Shown here in pieces: positions 4,319 through 11,015 of a stretch of DNA of 11,015 bases; position 1 is the first letter of the stretch, and every line of letters starts with the position of its first letter. The notes under the pieces are model-generated. The model was not told the DNA's origin. It searched no databases and was given only the letters and a program-made list of their open reading frames with translations. The position numbers were made by a program, and so were the translations under genes. Origin of the DNA: Microcaldota archaeon (lineage in GTDB: Archaea > Micrarchaeota > Micrarchaeia > Anstonellales > Bilamarchaeaceae); contig DAOUYQ010000012.1 of NCBI GenBank assembly GCA_030666035.1, positions 1 through 11,015 of the forward strand, given 5' to 3'.

Positions 4319-5596
4319 ATGATTGACAAGGAAATGCTTAGGAAAGAACCTGAGAAAATGCGGAAGGCGATTGGGCTTAGGGGCGGGGATAAGGCTGTGG
4401 TGGATAAGCTTGTGGAGCTTGATGAGGATTGGAGGAAAGAGAAGGGGGTTGCGGATGAGCTTAGGGCGGAGAGGAACAAGCTTGGGCCAAGAATTGCAGA
4501 AGCGAAAAAGAAGGGGGAAGATGCTGGGGAGCTGCTCAAAAAAGGGGAGGAAATTGCAAAAAAGCTGCAGGAGATTGAGAGCAAGGAGGAAGAATTTGAG
4601 AGGAAACGGGTGGGGCTGATGCTTATTATTCCAAACCCCCCGCATGAGAGCGTTCCTGTGGGGGCGGGAGAGGATGAGAATGTGGGGGTGAGAAAGTGGG
4701 GGGAACCTGCAAAGAAGAGCACAGATGTTGAGCCGCATTATGAATTGGGAACTCGCCTGGGGGTAATTGATTTTGAGAAGGGGGCAAAACTTGCAGGGCA
4801 CCGCTTTAGTGTGCTTAAGGGATGGGCAGCGAAATTGGAGAGGGCACTTGCGCAATATATGCTTAAGATGGCTGAGAGTGCGGGGTATACTGAATTTGGG
4901 CTTCCGTATATGGTGAAGGAGGACTGTATGGTAGGGACCGGGCAGCTTCCGAAATTCAGGGCGGATTTGTACCAGACTGAAGAGGAGGAATTGCAGAATC
5001 AATTGTGGCTTATACCTACTGCGGAAGTTCCTTTGGTTAATTTGCACAGGGGCGATGTTTTAGAAGAAGAGAAATTGCCTTTGAGCTACTGTGCATTTAC
5101 ACAGTGTTTTAGGAGGGAGGCGGGGGAATATGGAAGGGACATTAAGGGGTTGATGAGGCAGCACCAGTTTGGGAAGGTTGAGCTTGTGAAGTTTGCGGCT
5201 CCGGAGCAGAGTTATAATGAGCTTGAGGGCTTAACCCTGGATGCGGAAAAGGTGCTGCAGGGGCTGAAGATTCCTTATAGGGTAATTGAGCTTTGCACTG
5301 GGGACTTGGGCTTTGGGGCAAGCAAAACTTATGATTTGGAGGTGTGGATTCCGAGCCAGGACAAGTATCGGGAGATTAGCTCGTGCTCAAATTGTGAGGC
5401 TTTCCAGGCAAGGAGAGCGGATATTAAATTCAGGAAAGATGGGAAAAATGAGTTTGTGCATACTCTAAATGGGAGCGGGGTTGCTGTGGGGAGGGCGCTT
5501 ATTGCGGTGATGGAGAATCACCAGGAAAAGGACGGGATTAAAGTTCCGAAAGCGCTCCAGAACTATATGGAAACGGATTGGATTGGGTTTGAATGA
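4319..5596 (+). CDS. serS: serine--tRNA ligase
   Basis: A 425-residue class II aminoacyl-tRNA synthetase that charges tRNA-Ser with serine in the cytoplasm. Residues about 25-105 form the charged, heptad-like antiparallel coiled coil that grips the long arm of tRNA-Ser. Motif 2 is FRREAGEYGRD from residue 264, with R265, R266 and E267, and motif 3 includes GVAVGRALIAVMENHQ with R392. ISSCSNCEAFQARRADIKFR is also typical. The length and motifs match the common (bacterial and most archaeal) SerRS, not the divergent methanogen type. Its stop TGA overlaps the ATG of the methyltransferase (ATGA), so the two genes are translationally coupled. It is rich in GGG, AGG and GAG codons, as is its downstream partner. 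Confidence 0.96.
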   Translation: MIDKEMLRKEPEKMRKAIGLRGGDKAVVDKLVELDEDWRKEKGVADELRAERNKLGPRIAEAKKKGEDAGELLKKGEEIAKKLQEIESKEEEFERKRVGLMLIIPNPPHESVPVGAGEDENVGVRKWGEPAKKSTDVEPHYELGTRLGVIDFEKGAKLAGHRFSVLKGWAAKLERALAQYMLKMAESAGYTEFGLPYMVKEDCMVGTGQLPKFRADLYQTEEEELQNQLWLIPTAEVPLVNLHRGDVLEEEKLPLSYCAFTQCFRREAGEYGRDIKGLMRQHQFGKVELVKFAAPEQSYNELEGLTLDAEKVLQGLKIPYRVIELCTGDLGFGASKTYDLEVWIPSQDKYREISSCSNCEAFQARRADIKFRKDGKNEFVHTLNGSGVAVGRALIAVMENHQEKDGIKVPKALQNYMETDWIGFE

Positions 5597-6375
5597 TTTA
5601 TTTAACTGGGGAATTGGTTGAAAAATACAAAAATGGAGAAAGGGAGCTATCTCTGGATTTGGGGCGGAATGTAACCATGGTTACACATGAGCTGGACGGG
5701 CTTCCGCTTGATGAGGTTAGGGGGGATTTTGTTTATGCATGGGATGGAAAAGAACTCTGGAAGGTTGCTGTCTTTGATGATGGGTTGTATCGGCTGCGCA
5801 TGATGAAGGGAAAGCCCATATTGGAAATTGATGGATTGCGGATGCATTTGGTTAAGGATTTCAAGGATGTTTTTGATTATTCTAAGTTGGTTGTAAGGGC
5901 ACTAAGAATCAGGCAAAGTGATGTTGTCCTGGATACCTGCATGGGGCTTGGGTATACTGCGATTGCAGCAAGCAAAAAGGCAGACAAGGTTACTGCAATT
6001 GAGCTTTCTCCCGCGGTGCTTGCAATGGCAAAATGGAATCCCTGGAGCAGGGAATTATTTGAGAGGAAACGGATTGAGGTAATTGGGGAAAAGGATTGTT
6101 TTGATTATATTAAAGATGCTCCGGGTGGGAAATTCACAAAAATAATACATGACCCTCCGCGCTTTAGCAAAGCCGGGGACTTGTACTCGCGCAAATTTTA
6201 CACGGAATTGAGAAGGGTTTGCAAAGAAGGGGCGCTCATGTTCCATTATGTAGGGAGCCTGGGGAAAAAGAAAAGGAATATTATGGGGGAAGTTGCAGCG
6301 CGCTTAGAAGAGTGCGGGTGGAAGGTTATGAAAAAAGATGAGCGCCTGCAAGGTATATTGGCAAAAGCCGTTTGA
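5593..6375 (+). CDS. archaeal SAM-dependent methyltransferase (COG2521-like)
   Basis: A 260-residue class I methyltransferase. Motif I is VVLDTCMGLGYTAIAA (111-126), the acidic ribose-binding position is E137 in AIELSP, and AKWNPWSREL (146-155) and IIHDPPRFS (184-192) are hallmarks I associate with the archaeal COG2521 group. The DPP motif sits where NPPY or DPPY lies in N-methyltransferases, so methylation of a base or another nitrogen is plausible, but the substrate is not known to me. Residues 1-100 form a separate N-terminal domain. It is coupled to serS by an ATGA overlap and has no promoter of its own that I can see. A perfect 16-bp palindrome lies inside the gene (5670-5685) and again 7 bp after its stop. 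Confidence 0.85.
   Translation: MIYLTGELVEKYKNGERELSLDLGRNVTMVTHELDGLPLDEVRGDFVYAWDGKELWKVAVFDDGLYRLRMMKGKPILEIDGLRMHLVKDFKDVFDYSKLVVRALRIRQSDVVLDTCMGLGYTAIAASKKADKVTAIELSPAVLAMAKWNPWSRELFERKRIEVIGEKDCFDYIKDAPGGKFTKIIHDPPRFSKAGDLYSRKFYTELRRVCKEGALMFHYVGSLGKKKRNIMGEVAARLEECGWKVMKKDERLQGILAKAV
5670..5685. repeat. 16-bp perfect palindrome, copy 1 (inside the methyltransferase)
   Basis: TGTAACCATGGTTACA equals its own reverse complement. It encodes part of NVTMVTH (residues 26-32). An identical copy is at 6383-6398. Confidence 0.85.
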
Positions 6376-6382
6376 GGGGTTG

Positions 6383-6398
6383 TGTAACCATGGTTACA
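6383..6398. repeat. 16-bp perfect palindrome, copy 2 (after the methyltransferase)
   Basis: Identical to 5670-5685 and placed 7 bp after the methyltransferase stop. It is followed by AAAACTGC and eight T, so it could double as a 6-bp terminator hairpin with loop CATG. Confidence 0.85.
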
Positions 6399-6406
6399 AA
6401 AACTGC

Positions 6407-6414
6407 TTTTTTTT
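6407..6414 (+). terminator. T-run ending the serS-methyltransferase transcript
   Basis: Eight T about 30 bp after the methyltransferase stop, preceded by the palindrome. Oligo-T is the usual archaeal termination signal. Confidence 0.5.
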
Positions 6415-6416
6415 AG

Positions 6417-6448
6417 AAAAAAGAGATAAAAAAAAGGAAAAGAAAAAA
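6417..6448 (-). terminator. T-rich terminator of the translation operon
   Basis: Read on the minus strand, the bases directly after the EF-2 stop are T6, then T8, then T6 with short interruptions. This is a typical archaeal oligo-T terminator, convergent with the one at 6407. Confidence 0.6.
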
Positions 6449-8641
6449 TCAGTCCATAAATGTCTGCACGGTTGGAGGTTCAGGCTTGAGGCCCTTCCTC
6501 TCACGAATCTGCATGACTATTTTGGGCACAAGGTCTTTGGGCACATTCTCATACCCATGGTATTCCTGGTACCAGGTTGCACGGCCCTGTGTTGCCCCAC
6601 GGATTGCATTGGAGAATCCAAAGAGCTCAGAAACAGGCAGGATTGTATGGATTGTATCGGTTTCCCCCTCCTGCTCCATGTTCAGGAGCTGCCCACGCCT
6701 GCCGTTAGTCATGTTGATTACTTCGCCTCCATATTCCTGAGGGGTAGTAATCAAAACTTTTTGCTTCGGCTCCATCAGGGAAACGCCGGCTTCAATCATG
6801 CATGCATAAATGGGCCTCTTAATTGCAGGAATTACCTGTGCAGGGCCCCTGTGCACATTATCCTCGTGCAGGCTTACATCAACAAGCGTTACTTTTACTC
6901 CGGTAACAGTTTCCTGTGCAAGAGGGCCCTTTTTCATTGCTTCCTCAAATGCCTCAATTGCAAGTTCCTGCACTTCATTTAAGTACTGGACACCTTTGGT
7001 GACATCTATGAGCATATTGCTTCCGCAGATGTCCCAAATCCCCTTGGCTTCATCACGGGGCATTCCAAGCTCAACAAGAGCCTGGATATGCTCCTTTCCC
7101 TTGGGTTTGCCCTGTGGGATTTTCCCAAGCTCAATTGCTTCCATAATCTTGGGGTCAAGAGGCTCCACATACATCTTGAACTTGTTGTGCTTGTTTGGGG
7201 ATTTTCCTTCAACCATGTTGGATCTTTTGGTAATTGTTTCCCGGTACACTACAATGGGGGGGGAGGTTACAATGTTGATTCCTTTCTCCTTGGAAATCTT
7301 GTATTCAATAATTTCCAGGTGCAATTCACCCATCCCAGAAAGAAGATGCTCCCCGGTTTCCTGGTTGATTGTAACCTTAAGGGTGGGGTCTTCTTTTGAA
7401 AGCCCCCTAAGAGTTTCAATTAGTTTTGCAAGGTCTTTTGACTCTTTTGCCTCAATGGACTTTGTAACTACTGGTTCGGAAACATGCTTGATGTCTTCGA
7501 ACGGTTCTACTGTATCTGAAGAACTGAGTGTTTCTCCAATGTAAATATCCTTAAGCCCTACAATAGCGCCAATGTTTCCTGCACAAAGGAATTCTGCGGG
7601 AACACGGTCCGGGCCCATGTAGATTCCCACCTGCTGAACCTTGAGGAATTTCTTTTTGGAGAACACATAAATCTGGTCTCCCTTTGCAACCTTTCCGGAG
7701 AAAAGGCGCACTACTGCAACTTCCCCTGCATGCTCATCATATACTACCCCAAAGCAGATACCGATTGCCATTCCATCCTTGTCACAGAGTATCATCTGCT
7801 GTCCCTGTTCGCTCTCCGGGTCTCCTTTCCAGATTGCAGGCATCCTGTATTTCTGGGATACCCTGGGGCTTGGGAGATTTTGGATTACCATCTCAAGGAG
7901 CACATCATCCAGGGGGGACTTGTCCACCAGGAATTGGTGGTTCTCTGCTGCGCATTTTTCGTAAATGTCTTTGAAGGTGATGTTAAATCTCGACATTGAG
8001 GCCGCACTTACCGCCCATTTGTGGAAAGCGCTTCCAAATGCAATGTTTGCATTCTCGATTTTGATTTCCCAGTCTTTCTTGAATTCAGGAGCGCAGTTTG
8101 CAAGGATAATCTTGTTTATTCCGGTAATTACTTTTACGAGCTTCTCCTGCATCGCCGCCTGATCCAGCTTCATCTCGTTGATGAGCCTGTCTACTTTATT
8201 GATGAAAACGATTGGTTTTGCACGCTCTTTGAGAGCCTGCCTAAGGACGGTTTCGGTCTGGGGCATAATTCCCTCAACCGCATCCACCACAAGGCATACG
8301 CCGTCTACTGCACGGAGTGCGCGGGTAACATGGCCCCCAAAGTCCACATGCCCCGGAGTATCAATGAGGTTAATAAGATGCTCTTCCCCCTTATAGTTAA
8401 AACCGAGGGAAATATTTGCAGATTTAATTGTAATTCCACGGGCCTGCTCCTGCTCATCAAAGTCCATCATGCGCTGCTCTCCTGCAAGTTCCTTGGAAAT
8501 AAGCCCGGCCCTTGCTACAAGAGAGTCCGTAAGGGTAGTCTTCCCATGGTCCACATGCGCAATAATTGCGATATTCCGGACATTCTTGGTATTCTCCATG
8601 ATCTTCTGGACTTCTTCTACAACAACTTCTTTCCTGACCAT
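6449..8641 (-). CDS. translation elongation factor 2 (aEF-2)
   Basis: A 730-residue GTPase that moves tRNA and mRNA through the ribosome after peptide transfer. The G-domain motifs are present: AHVDHGKT (residues 28-35), RGITIKSA (switch region), DTPGHVDF and NKVDR. Domains II to V follow, with SGMGELHLEI in domain III. The domain IV tip is LHEDNVHRGPAQVIPA, with H597 as the expected diphthamide residue. The length is normal for the family. I chose ATG 8641 because GGTGA lies 5 nt upstream; GTG 8650, 3 codons earlier, overlaps that site. It is the last gene of the operon, with a poly-T stretch and a possible TATA box in front of it, so part of its expression may be independent. Confidence 0.97.
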   Translation of the reverse strand: MVRKEVVVEEVQKIMENTKNVRNIAIIAHVDHGKTTLTDSLVARAGLISKELAGEQRMMDFDEQEQARGITIKSANISLGFNYKGEEHLINLIDTPGHVDFGGHVTRALRAVDGVCLVVDAVEGIMPQTETVLRQALKERAKPIVFINKVDRLINEMKLDQAAMQEKLVKVITGINKIILANCAPEFKKDWEIKIENANIAFGSAFHKWAVSAASMSRFNITFKDIYEKCAAENHQFLVDKSPLDDVLLEMVIQNLPSPRVSQKYRMPAIWKGDPESEQGQQMILCDKDGMAIGICFGVVYDEHAGEVAVVRLFSGKVAKGDQIYVFSKKKFLKVQQVGIYMGPDRVPAEFLCAGNIGAIVGLKDIYIGETLSSSDTVEPFEDIKHVSEPVVTKSIEAKESKDLAKLIETLRGLSKEDPTLKVTINQETGEHLLSGMGELHLEIIEYKISKEKGINIVTSPPIVVYRETITKRSNMVEGKSPNKHNKFKMYVEPLDPKIMEAIELGKIPQGKPKGKEHIQALVELGMPRDEAKGIWDICGSNMLIDVTKGVQYLNEVQELAIEAFEEAMKKGPLAQETVTGVKVTLVDVSLHEDNVHRGPAQVIPAIKRPIYACMIEAGVSLMEPKQKVLITTPQEYGGEVINMTNGRRGQLLNMEQEGETDTIHTILPVSELFGFSNAIRGATQGRATWYQEYHGYENVPKDLVPKIVMQIRERKGLKPEPPTVQTFMD

Positions 8642-8666
8642 AATCTTCACCGCCTAGAAAACTCAT

Positions 8667-8688
8667 AAATTAAAAAATAAAAAAAATA
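8667..8688 (-). promoter_or_regulatory. poly-T stretch and possible promoter between uS7 and EF-2
   Basis: On the minus strand T8 and T6 runs follow the uS7 stop, then AATTTATGAG. The first could stop part of the upstream transcripts; TTTAATTTA resembles a TATA box and would start EF-2 transcripts near 8645. Confidence 0.35.
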
Positions 8689-8692
8689 GCGC

Positions 8693-9298
8693 TCATCTGG
8701 CGCTTCTTGCCATCCTCTCTGCTTCATCGCGTTTCTTGATTGCAAAACTGTTTTGCACATCATTGTTCGCAGAGTAGAGAATCTCGTCTGCAAGAGATTC
8801 TGAAAGTGAAACCGGCTTATTAAACGACCTCATGAGCGCTGCAAGAGTAATGTTCCTAAGGGCCAGGTCAAGCCTCCTTGAAGAGGATACATCCACTGCA
8901 ATCTGGTAGCTCACTCCACCGTATGATACCCTGGTCACCTCTTCACGGGGTGCCGAGTTCTCAAGAGCATCCACAAGAACCTGGACCGGGTTCTTCTTGG
9001 TCTTTTCTGCAACGATATCAAATGCTTTCTCGACAACCCTGAGGACCTGCTGCTTCTTTCCCTGGAGCCTTCCATGGGTACGGATTACTTTCCCGGAAGT
9101 TTTTTCTCCGGTTCCTCCCCTCATAAGCTTGTTGGTAAGGCGTTCCACCACGTTTACATTATTCTTTGCATGCTGCCTTTTTGCGTGCCTTCCAAATGTG
9201 TGGGCGCGGTAATTTACGCCTTCAAACGAGAGTGCACTTCTGAGGCTCAGGTCCCTGACTTCAACTTCATCCAGTTCGTATTTTCCAAAGAGCTTCAT
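8693..9298 (-). CDS. rps7: small ribosomal subunit protein uS7
   Basis: A 201-residue uS7, which nucleates assembly of the 30S head and lines the E-site. Clear family blocks are RLTNKLMRGGTGEKTSGKV (about 54-72), NPVQVLVDALENSAPREEVT, RVSYGGVSYQIAVDV, RRLDLALRNI, and the conserved tail KKRDEAERMARSAR. The usual VDV-x-PQRR turn reads VDVSSSRR here, a mild change. An upstream in-frame ATG at 9334 would add 12 Arg-rich residues overlapping uS12; I prefer ATG 9298, 7 bp after the uS12 stop, with GAGGT upstream. It lies between uS12 and EF-2 as in other archaea. Confidence 0.95.
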   Translation of the reverse strand: MKLFGKYELDEVEVRDLSLRSALSFEGVNYRAHTFGRHAKRQHAKNNVNVVERLTNKLMRGGTGEKTSGKVIRTHGRLQGKKQQVLRVVEKAFDIVAEKTKKNPVQVLVDALENSAPREEVTRVSYGGVSYQIAVDVSSSRRLDLALRNITLAALMRSFNKPVSLSESLADEILYSANNDVQNSFAIKKRDEAERMARSAR

Positions 9299-9305
9299 TT
9301 GCAAT

Positions 9306-9734
9306 CTACCTCTTGGCCTTCTCCTTCTTCCCATGCCTCATGGCCTGAAGGTCTATGCCATTTACGCTGACAACTTTGTACCTGACTCCGGGAATGGAGC
9401 CCATCTGCCCACGCTGGGAGCCACCTAATCCCGCAATAACAACAGTATCGTGCTCATCAATGAAAGTAATTGCCTTATCCCTTGGGGGGAATGCTGTTAC
9501 AACCTTCCCATTCTTGATGAGCTGTACCTTTACGCACTTGATAAGCCCGGAGTGGGGCTGCTTCTGCTCAAGCACCACTTTCTCCAGCACGATTCCACTT
9601 GCCTGTGGAGCTCCCTCGAGAGGGTCGTACTTATTTTTAAGCTTAAGCCTCTTTCGTTTGTCGCGCTTGCTGAGCCAGCGCTCCCTTTTCCTGGTTCTTT
9701 CTATATTTCTTCCTGCAAATTCACCATTTCCCAT
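9306..9734 (-). CDS. rps12: small ribosomal subunit protein uS12
   Basis: A 142-residue archaeal uS12, a decoding-centre protein of the 30S subunit. The archaeal/eukaryotic signature is plain: GEFAGR near the start, [17 protein letters not shown] (37-53), [16 protein letters not shown] and [13 protein letters not shown]. Several residues expected to be near invariant differ: KQPHSGLIK (58-66) where the family has KQPNSAxRK, FPPRDKA (82-88) where PGDGA or PNDGC is usual, and GSIPG (112-116) where GDIPG is usual. The frame and length are intact, so these look like lineage substitutions, not decay. It starts at ATG 9734 with its own TATA box upstream at 9792-9799. Confidence 0.96.
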   Translation of the reverse strand: MGNGEFAGRNIERTRKRERWLSKRDKRKRLKLKNKYDPLEGAPQASGIVLEKVVLEQKQPHSGLIKCVKVQLIKNGKVVTAFPPRDKAITFIDEHDTVVIAGLGGSQRGQMGSIPGVRYKVVSVNGIDLQAMRHGKKEKAKR

Positions 9735-9791
9735 ATGAACACCAACGAGAATATGACTGTATTCTGTATTCTAAGTTTTAGCCTCGATTTC

Positions 9792-9799
9792 TTTATAAA
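9792..9799 (-). promoter_or_regulatory. internal TATA box ahead of uS12
   Basis: TTTATAAA lies 5 bp after the NusA-like stop on the minus strand. Transcription would start near 9770, about 35 nt before the uS12 ATG. It suggests uS12-uS7-EF-2 can be expressed apart from eL30 and NusA. Confidence 0.55.
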
Positions 9800-9804
9800 C
9801 CTTG

Positions 9805-10245
9805 TTATCCTACTCTCCGAGTCCTCAAATTAAGGTCTGCTCCAAATTTCCGCTTCAGGAAGGCCTTTGCTGCCTTCACACGGATTCCTGCTCTCCCAAT
9901 TGCGATTCCCCTCTGGGAATCCGGGATCGTGAGGAATATCATCTTCTGCCCTGGAGCCTCCCTGAGCTCATAGGCAAGAATGTCAATATTATTGAAAAAT
10001 TTCTTCAGGAACTCCTCGGGCGCACCCGCATCCATTGAAATGAGGACATTCATATTGTTGAGCTTCTGCTTCAGCTTCAGGATATTTGCGCCTTTCTTGC
10101 CAATTGCTTTCCCCAAGCTGGATTCATCCACCAGGAAAACGATTCCATCGCCTACTTTTTCCATATCCCTGGGTATCAATCCTGTAACAGACTCGAATAT
10201 ACTAATCAGCTTAAGGTCGTCTCCTGTAATTTCCACGAGCTTCAC
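9805..10245 (-). CDS. nusA: NusA-like KH-domain transcription factor
   Basis: A 146-residue archaeal NusA-like protein made of two KH RNA-binding domains and lacking the N-terminal and S1 domains of bacterial NusA. The GxxG-type loops are GKAIGKKG (45-52) and GIAIGRAG (113-120). It is thought to act with RNA polymerase on transcripts, fitting its place in the polymerase/translation cluster. It starts at GTG 10245, whose GTGA overlaps the eL30 stop, so it is translationally coupled. The length is usual for archaea. Confidence 0.93.
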   Translation of the reverse strand: MKLVEITGDDLKLISIFESVTGLIPRDMEKVGDGIVFLVDESSLGKAIGKKGANILKLKQKLNNMNVLISMDAGAPEEFLKKFFNNIDILAYELREAPGQKMIFLTIPDSQRGIAIGRAGIRVKAAKAFLKRKFGADLNLRTRRVG

Positions 10246-10676
10246 TTCTTCTTTTCGAATTCCAATATATTGGAAACGCCTTCTTCATAAACCGCAAGCA
10301 CGGAAACCGGGAACGGTTTTCCGCAGATTGAACCAAGCTCAATGCTTGTTCCAGGAAACATGACTAAGGGGATTTCCGAGATTTCCCCAAACCTCCTCAC
10401 ATCTTCTGCAAGTGAAGGCGGGACATTTGATGCAATTACCGCAAGTTTAATGTTTCCCATAAGAATATCCTTTATTCCCTTTCTTGAGCCAAAACCAACC
10501 TTTCCACTCTCCACTGCAAGGCGAATCGCACTGGAAAGGGGATTTTCCTTCTCTTTCTTGGATTTCCTTTTCCGGATTACTTTGTGCTTTGATTTTAGCC
10601 GCGTTTTAGTTTCAGCCACTTCAGTCACCGTGGTTCCTCCGGCCAATTTGGCTTTCTCAACCTTTTCTTCTTCCAT
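10242..10676 (-). CDS. rpl30e: eL30 (L7Ae/L30e family) with a long basic N-terminal extension
   Basis: The L30e fold spans residues about 46-140: SSAIRLAVESGKVGFGSRKG, IKLAVIASNVPPSLAEDV, EIPLVMFPGTSIELGSICGK and FPVSVLAVYEEG. It is a large-subunit ribosomal protein of the kink-turn-binding superfamily. Archaeal eL30 is usually about 100 residues; this one has some 45 extra at the N-terminus, with KTRLKSKHKVIRKRKSKKEK strongly basic. The first residues MEEEKVE and their ribosome-binding site GAGGTAAT are repeated twice more upstream, so the extension may come from local duplication. The place next to NusA-uS12-uS7 supports eL30. A start nearer the domain is possible, but I see no better ribosome-binding site. 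Confidence 0.88.
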   Translation of the reverse strand: MEEEKVEKAKLAGGTTVTEVAETKTRLKSKHKVIRKRKSKKEKENPLSSAIRLAVESGKVGFGSRKGIKDILMGNIKLAVIASNVPPSLAEDVRRFGEISEIPLVMFPGTSIELGSICGKPFPVSVLAVYEEGVSNILEFEKKK

Positions 10677-10688
10677 ATTAATTACCTC
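10656..10688 (-). repeat. eL30 start module, copy 1 (the real start)
   Basis: The ribosome-binding site GAGGTAAT (minus strand, 10681-10688) and ATG plus codons for MEEEKVE. The 21 bases 10656-10676 are identical to those at 10802-10822 and 10894-10914. Confidence 0.85.
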
Positions 10689-10822
10689 TATCTTAGCATG
10701 ATTGGACTAAAAGAAAAGGGTGAGAGCTGTGGACGAAGGCCACTCAACCGAGTTGGTAAACGAAGTGGACCAACAAGGGCTGTGGTCAAAGACCACTCAA
10801 TCTCAACCTTTTCTTCTTCCAT
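10688..10822 (-). CDS. possible 44-codon leader frame ahead of eL30
   Basis: It starts MEEEKVEIEWSL on copy 2 of the start module with GAGGTAAT at 10827-10834, and stops with TAG at 10688-10690, overlapping by one base the ribosome-binding site of eL30. Its later sequence (PLRLPTRLSGLRPQLSPF) does not look like a folded protein. It could be a leader peptide that couples translation, or just duplicated debris. Confidence 0.3.
   Translation of the reverse strand: MEEEKVEIEWSLTTALVGPLRLPTRLSGLRPQLSPFSFSPIMLR
10713..10779. repeat. eL30 leader repeat, long segment copy 1
   Basis: Matches 10949-11015 at offset 236 with 3 mismatches in 67. It contains the arms GTTGGT/ACCAAC and CAAC/GTTG, so the RNA can fold on itself. 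A further hairpin, GTGGTC/GACCAC with a 3-nt loop, follows it. Confidence 0.85.
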
Positions 10823-10834
10823 TTATATTACCTC
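10802..10834 (-). repeat. eL30 start module, copy 2
   Basis: The same 21-base start sequence and the same GAGGTAAT as copy 1. The bases 10827-10868 also match 10919-10960 with one mismatch. Confidence 0.85.
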
Positions 10835-10836
10835 AT

Positions 10837-10914
10837 TTAACATTGTTTGGGCTTGGGAAAAGGGTGAGAAAAGAAATCTCTGATTTCTCGGATCTCAACC
10901 TTTTCTTCTTCCAT
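10837..10914 (-). CDS. possible 25-codon leader frame ahead of eL30
   Basis: It starts MEEEKVEIREIRDFF on copy 3 of the start module and stops with TAA at 10837-10839, just before the next ribosome-binding site. The same frame is open upstream to the window edge, so this may instead be the tail of a longer frame. A GAAATC/GATTTC hairpin lies within it. Confidence 0.3.
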   Translation of the reverse strand: MEEEKVEIREIRDFFSHPFPKPKQC

Positions 10915-10926
10915 AGCTATTACCTC
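10894..10926 (-). repeat. eL30 start module, copy 3
   Basis: The identical 21-base start sequence with GAGGTAAT at 10919-10926. Starts of the three modules are 146 and 92 bp apart, neither a multiple of three. Confidence 0.85.
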
Positions 10927-10948
10927 ATGTAACATTGTTTGGGCTTGG

Positions 10949-11015
10949 GAAAAGGGTGAGGGCTGTGGACGAAGGCCACTCAACCGAGTTGGTAAACAAA
11001 GTGGACCAACGAGGG
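10949..11015. repeat. eL30 leader repeat, long segment copy 2 (cut by window)
   Basis: Partner of 10713-10779, truncated by the window end, so the array probably continues. Confidence 0.8.

Noticed and set aside
4258..5047. Long minus-strand frames over serS
   Set aside because: They are Ser/Pro/Phe- and Leu/Pro-rich shadows of the G-rich serS codons; the plus strand has all the SerRS motifs.
6338..6982. 214-codon plus-strand frame over the 3' part of EF-2
   Set aside because: It is antisense to a fully conserved EF-2 and reads as an opposite-strand shadow (Cys/Leu/His-rich with no domain).
8021..8668. 215-codon plus-strand frame over the EF-2 G domain
   Set aside because: The opposite strand carries all EF-2 GTPase motifs; this frame has none.
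9299..9334. Upstream start for uS7 at 9334
   Set aside because: It would add 12 Arg-rich residues overlapping uS12; ATG 9298 with GAGGT upstream gives the normal N-terminus.

Overview
The window reads as chromosomal DNA of an archaeon. The right half carries, on the minus strand, the conserved archaeal order eL30 - NusA-like KH protein - uS12 - uS7 - elongation factor 2. EF-2 keeps the diphthamide-type loop (HEDNVHRGPAQ), there are TATA-type boxes (TTTATAAA), and the tRNA gene does not encode CCA. I cannot fix the phylum from sequence alone; a DPANN or deep euryarchaeal lineage is possible.

Layout. 1-93: probable 3' tail of a gene cut by the window edge. 265-1311 (+): adenine deaminase of the adenosine-deaminase-like family. 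1312-3870: an accessory AT-rich block with one intact minus-strand AAA-type ATPase (1637-2833), remnants of the 3' ends of three more copies, two long direct repeats, and about a dozen copies of an unusual four-half-site dyad element whose sequence differs from copy to copy but agrees inside each copy. 3871-4148: no convincing gene, several hairpins. 4149-4223 (-): tRNA-Glu(CUC), divergent from serS (4319-5596, +), which is translationally coupled (ATGA overlap) to a COG2521-like SAM-dependent methyltransferase (5593-6375). 6376-6448: convergent terminator zone. 6449-10676 (-): translation operon. 10677-11015: tandemly duplicated leader of the eL30 gene, running off the window.

How the parts work together. 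The two housekeeping blocks are ordinary: charging of tRNA-Ser plus a tRNA-Glu gene on the left, decoding and translocation machinery on the right. The unusual part is 1376-3870. Each intact or broken ATPase 3' end sits inside one of the dyad elements (half-site starts spaced 9, 22 and 9 bp). I infer a family of ATPase cassettes, each carrying its own diverged DNA recognition site overlapping its stop codon; an operator, an iteron-type replication or partition site, or a recombination site are all possible. Other points for a second look: a 16-bp perfect palindrome present identically inside and just after the methyltransferase gene, substitutions in decoding-centre loops of uS12, and the repeated eL30 start region.
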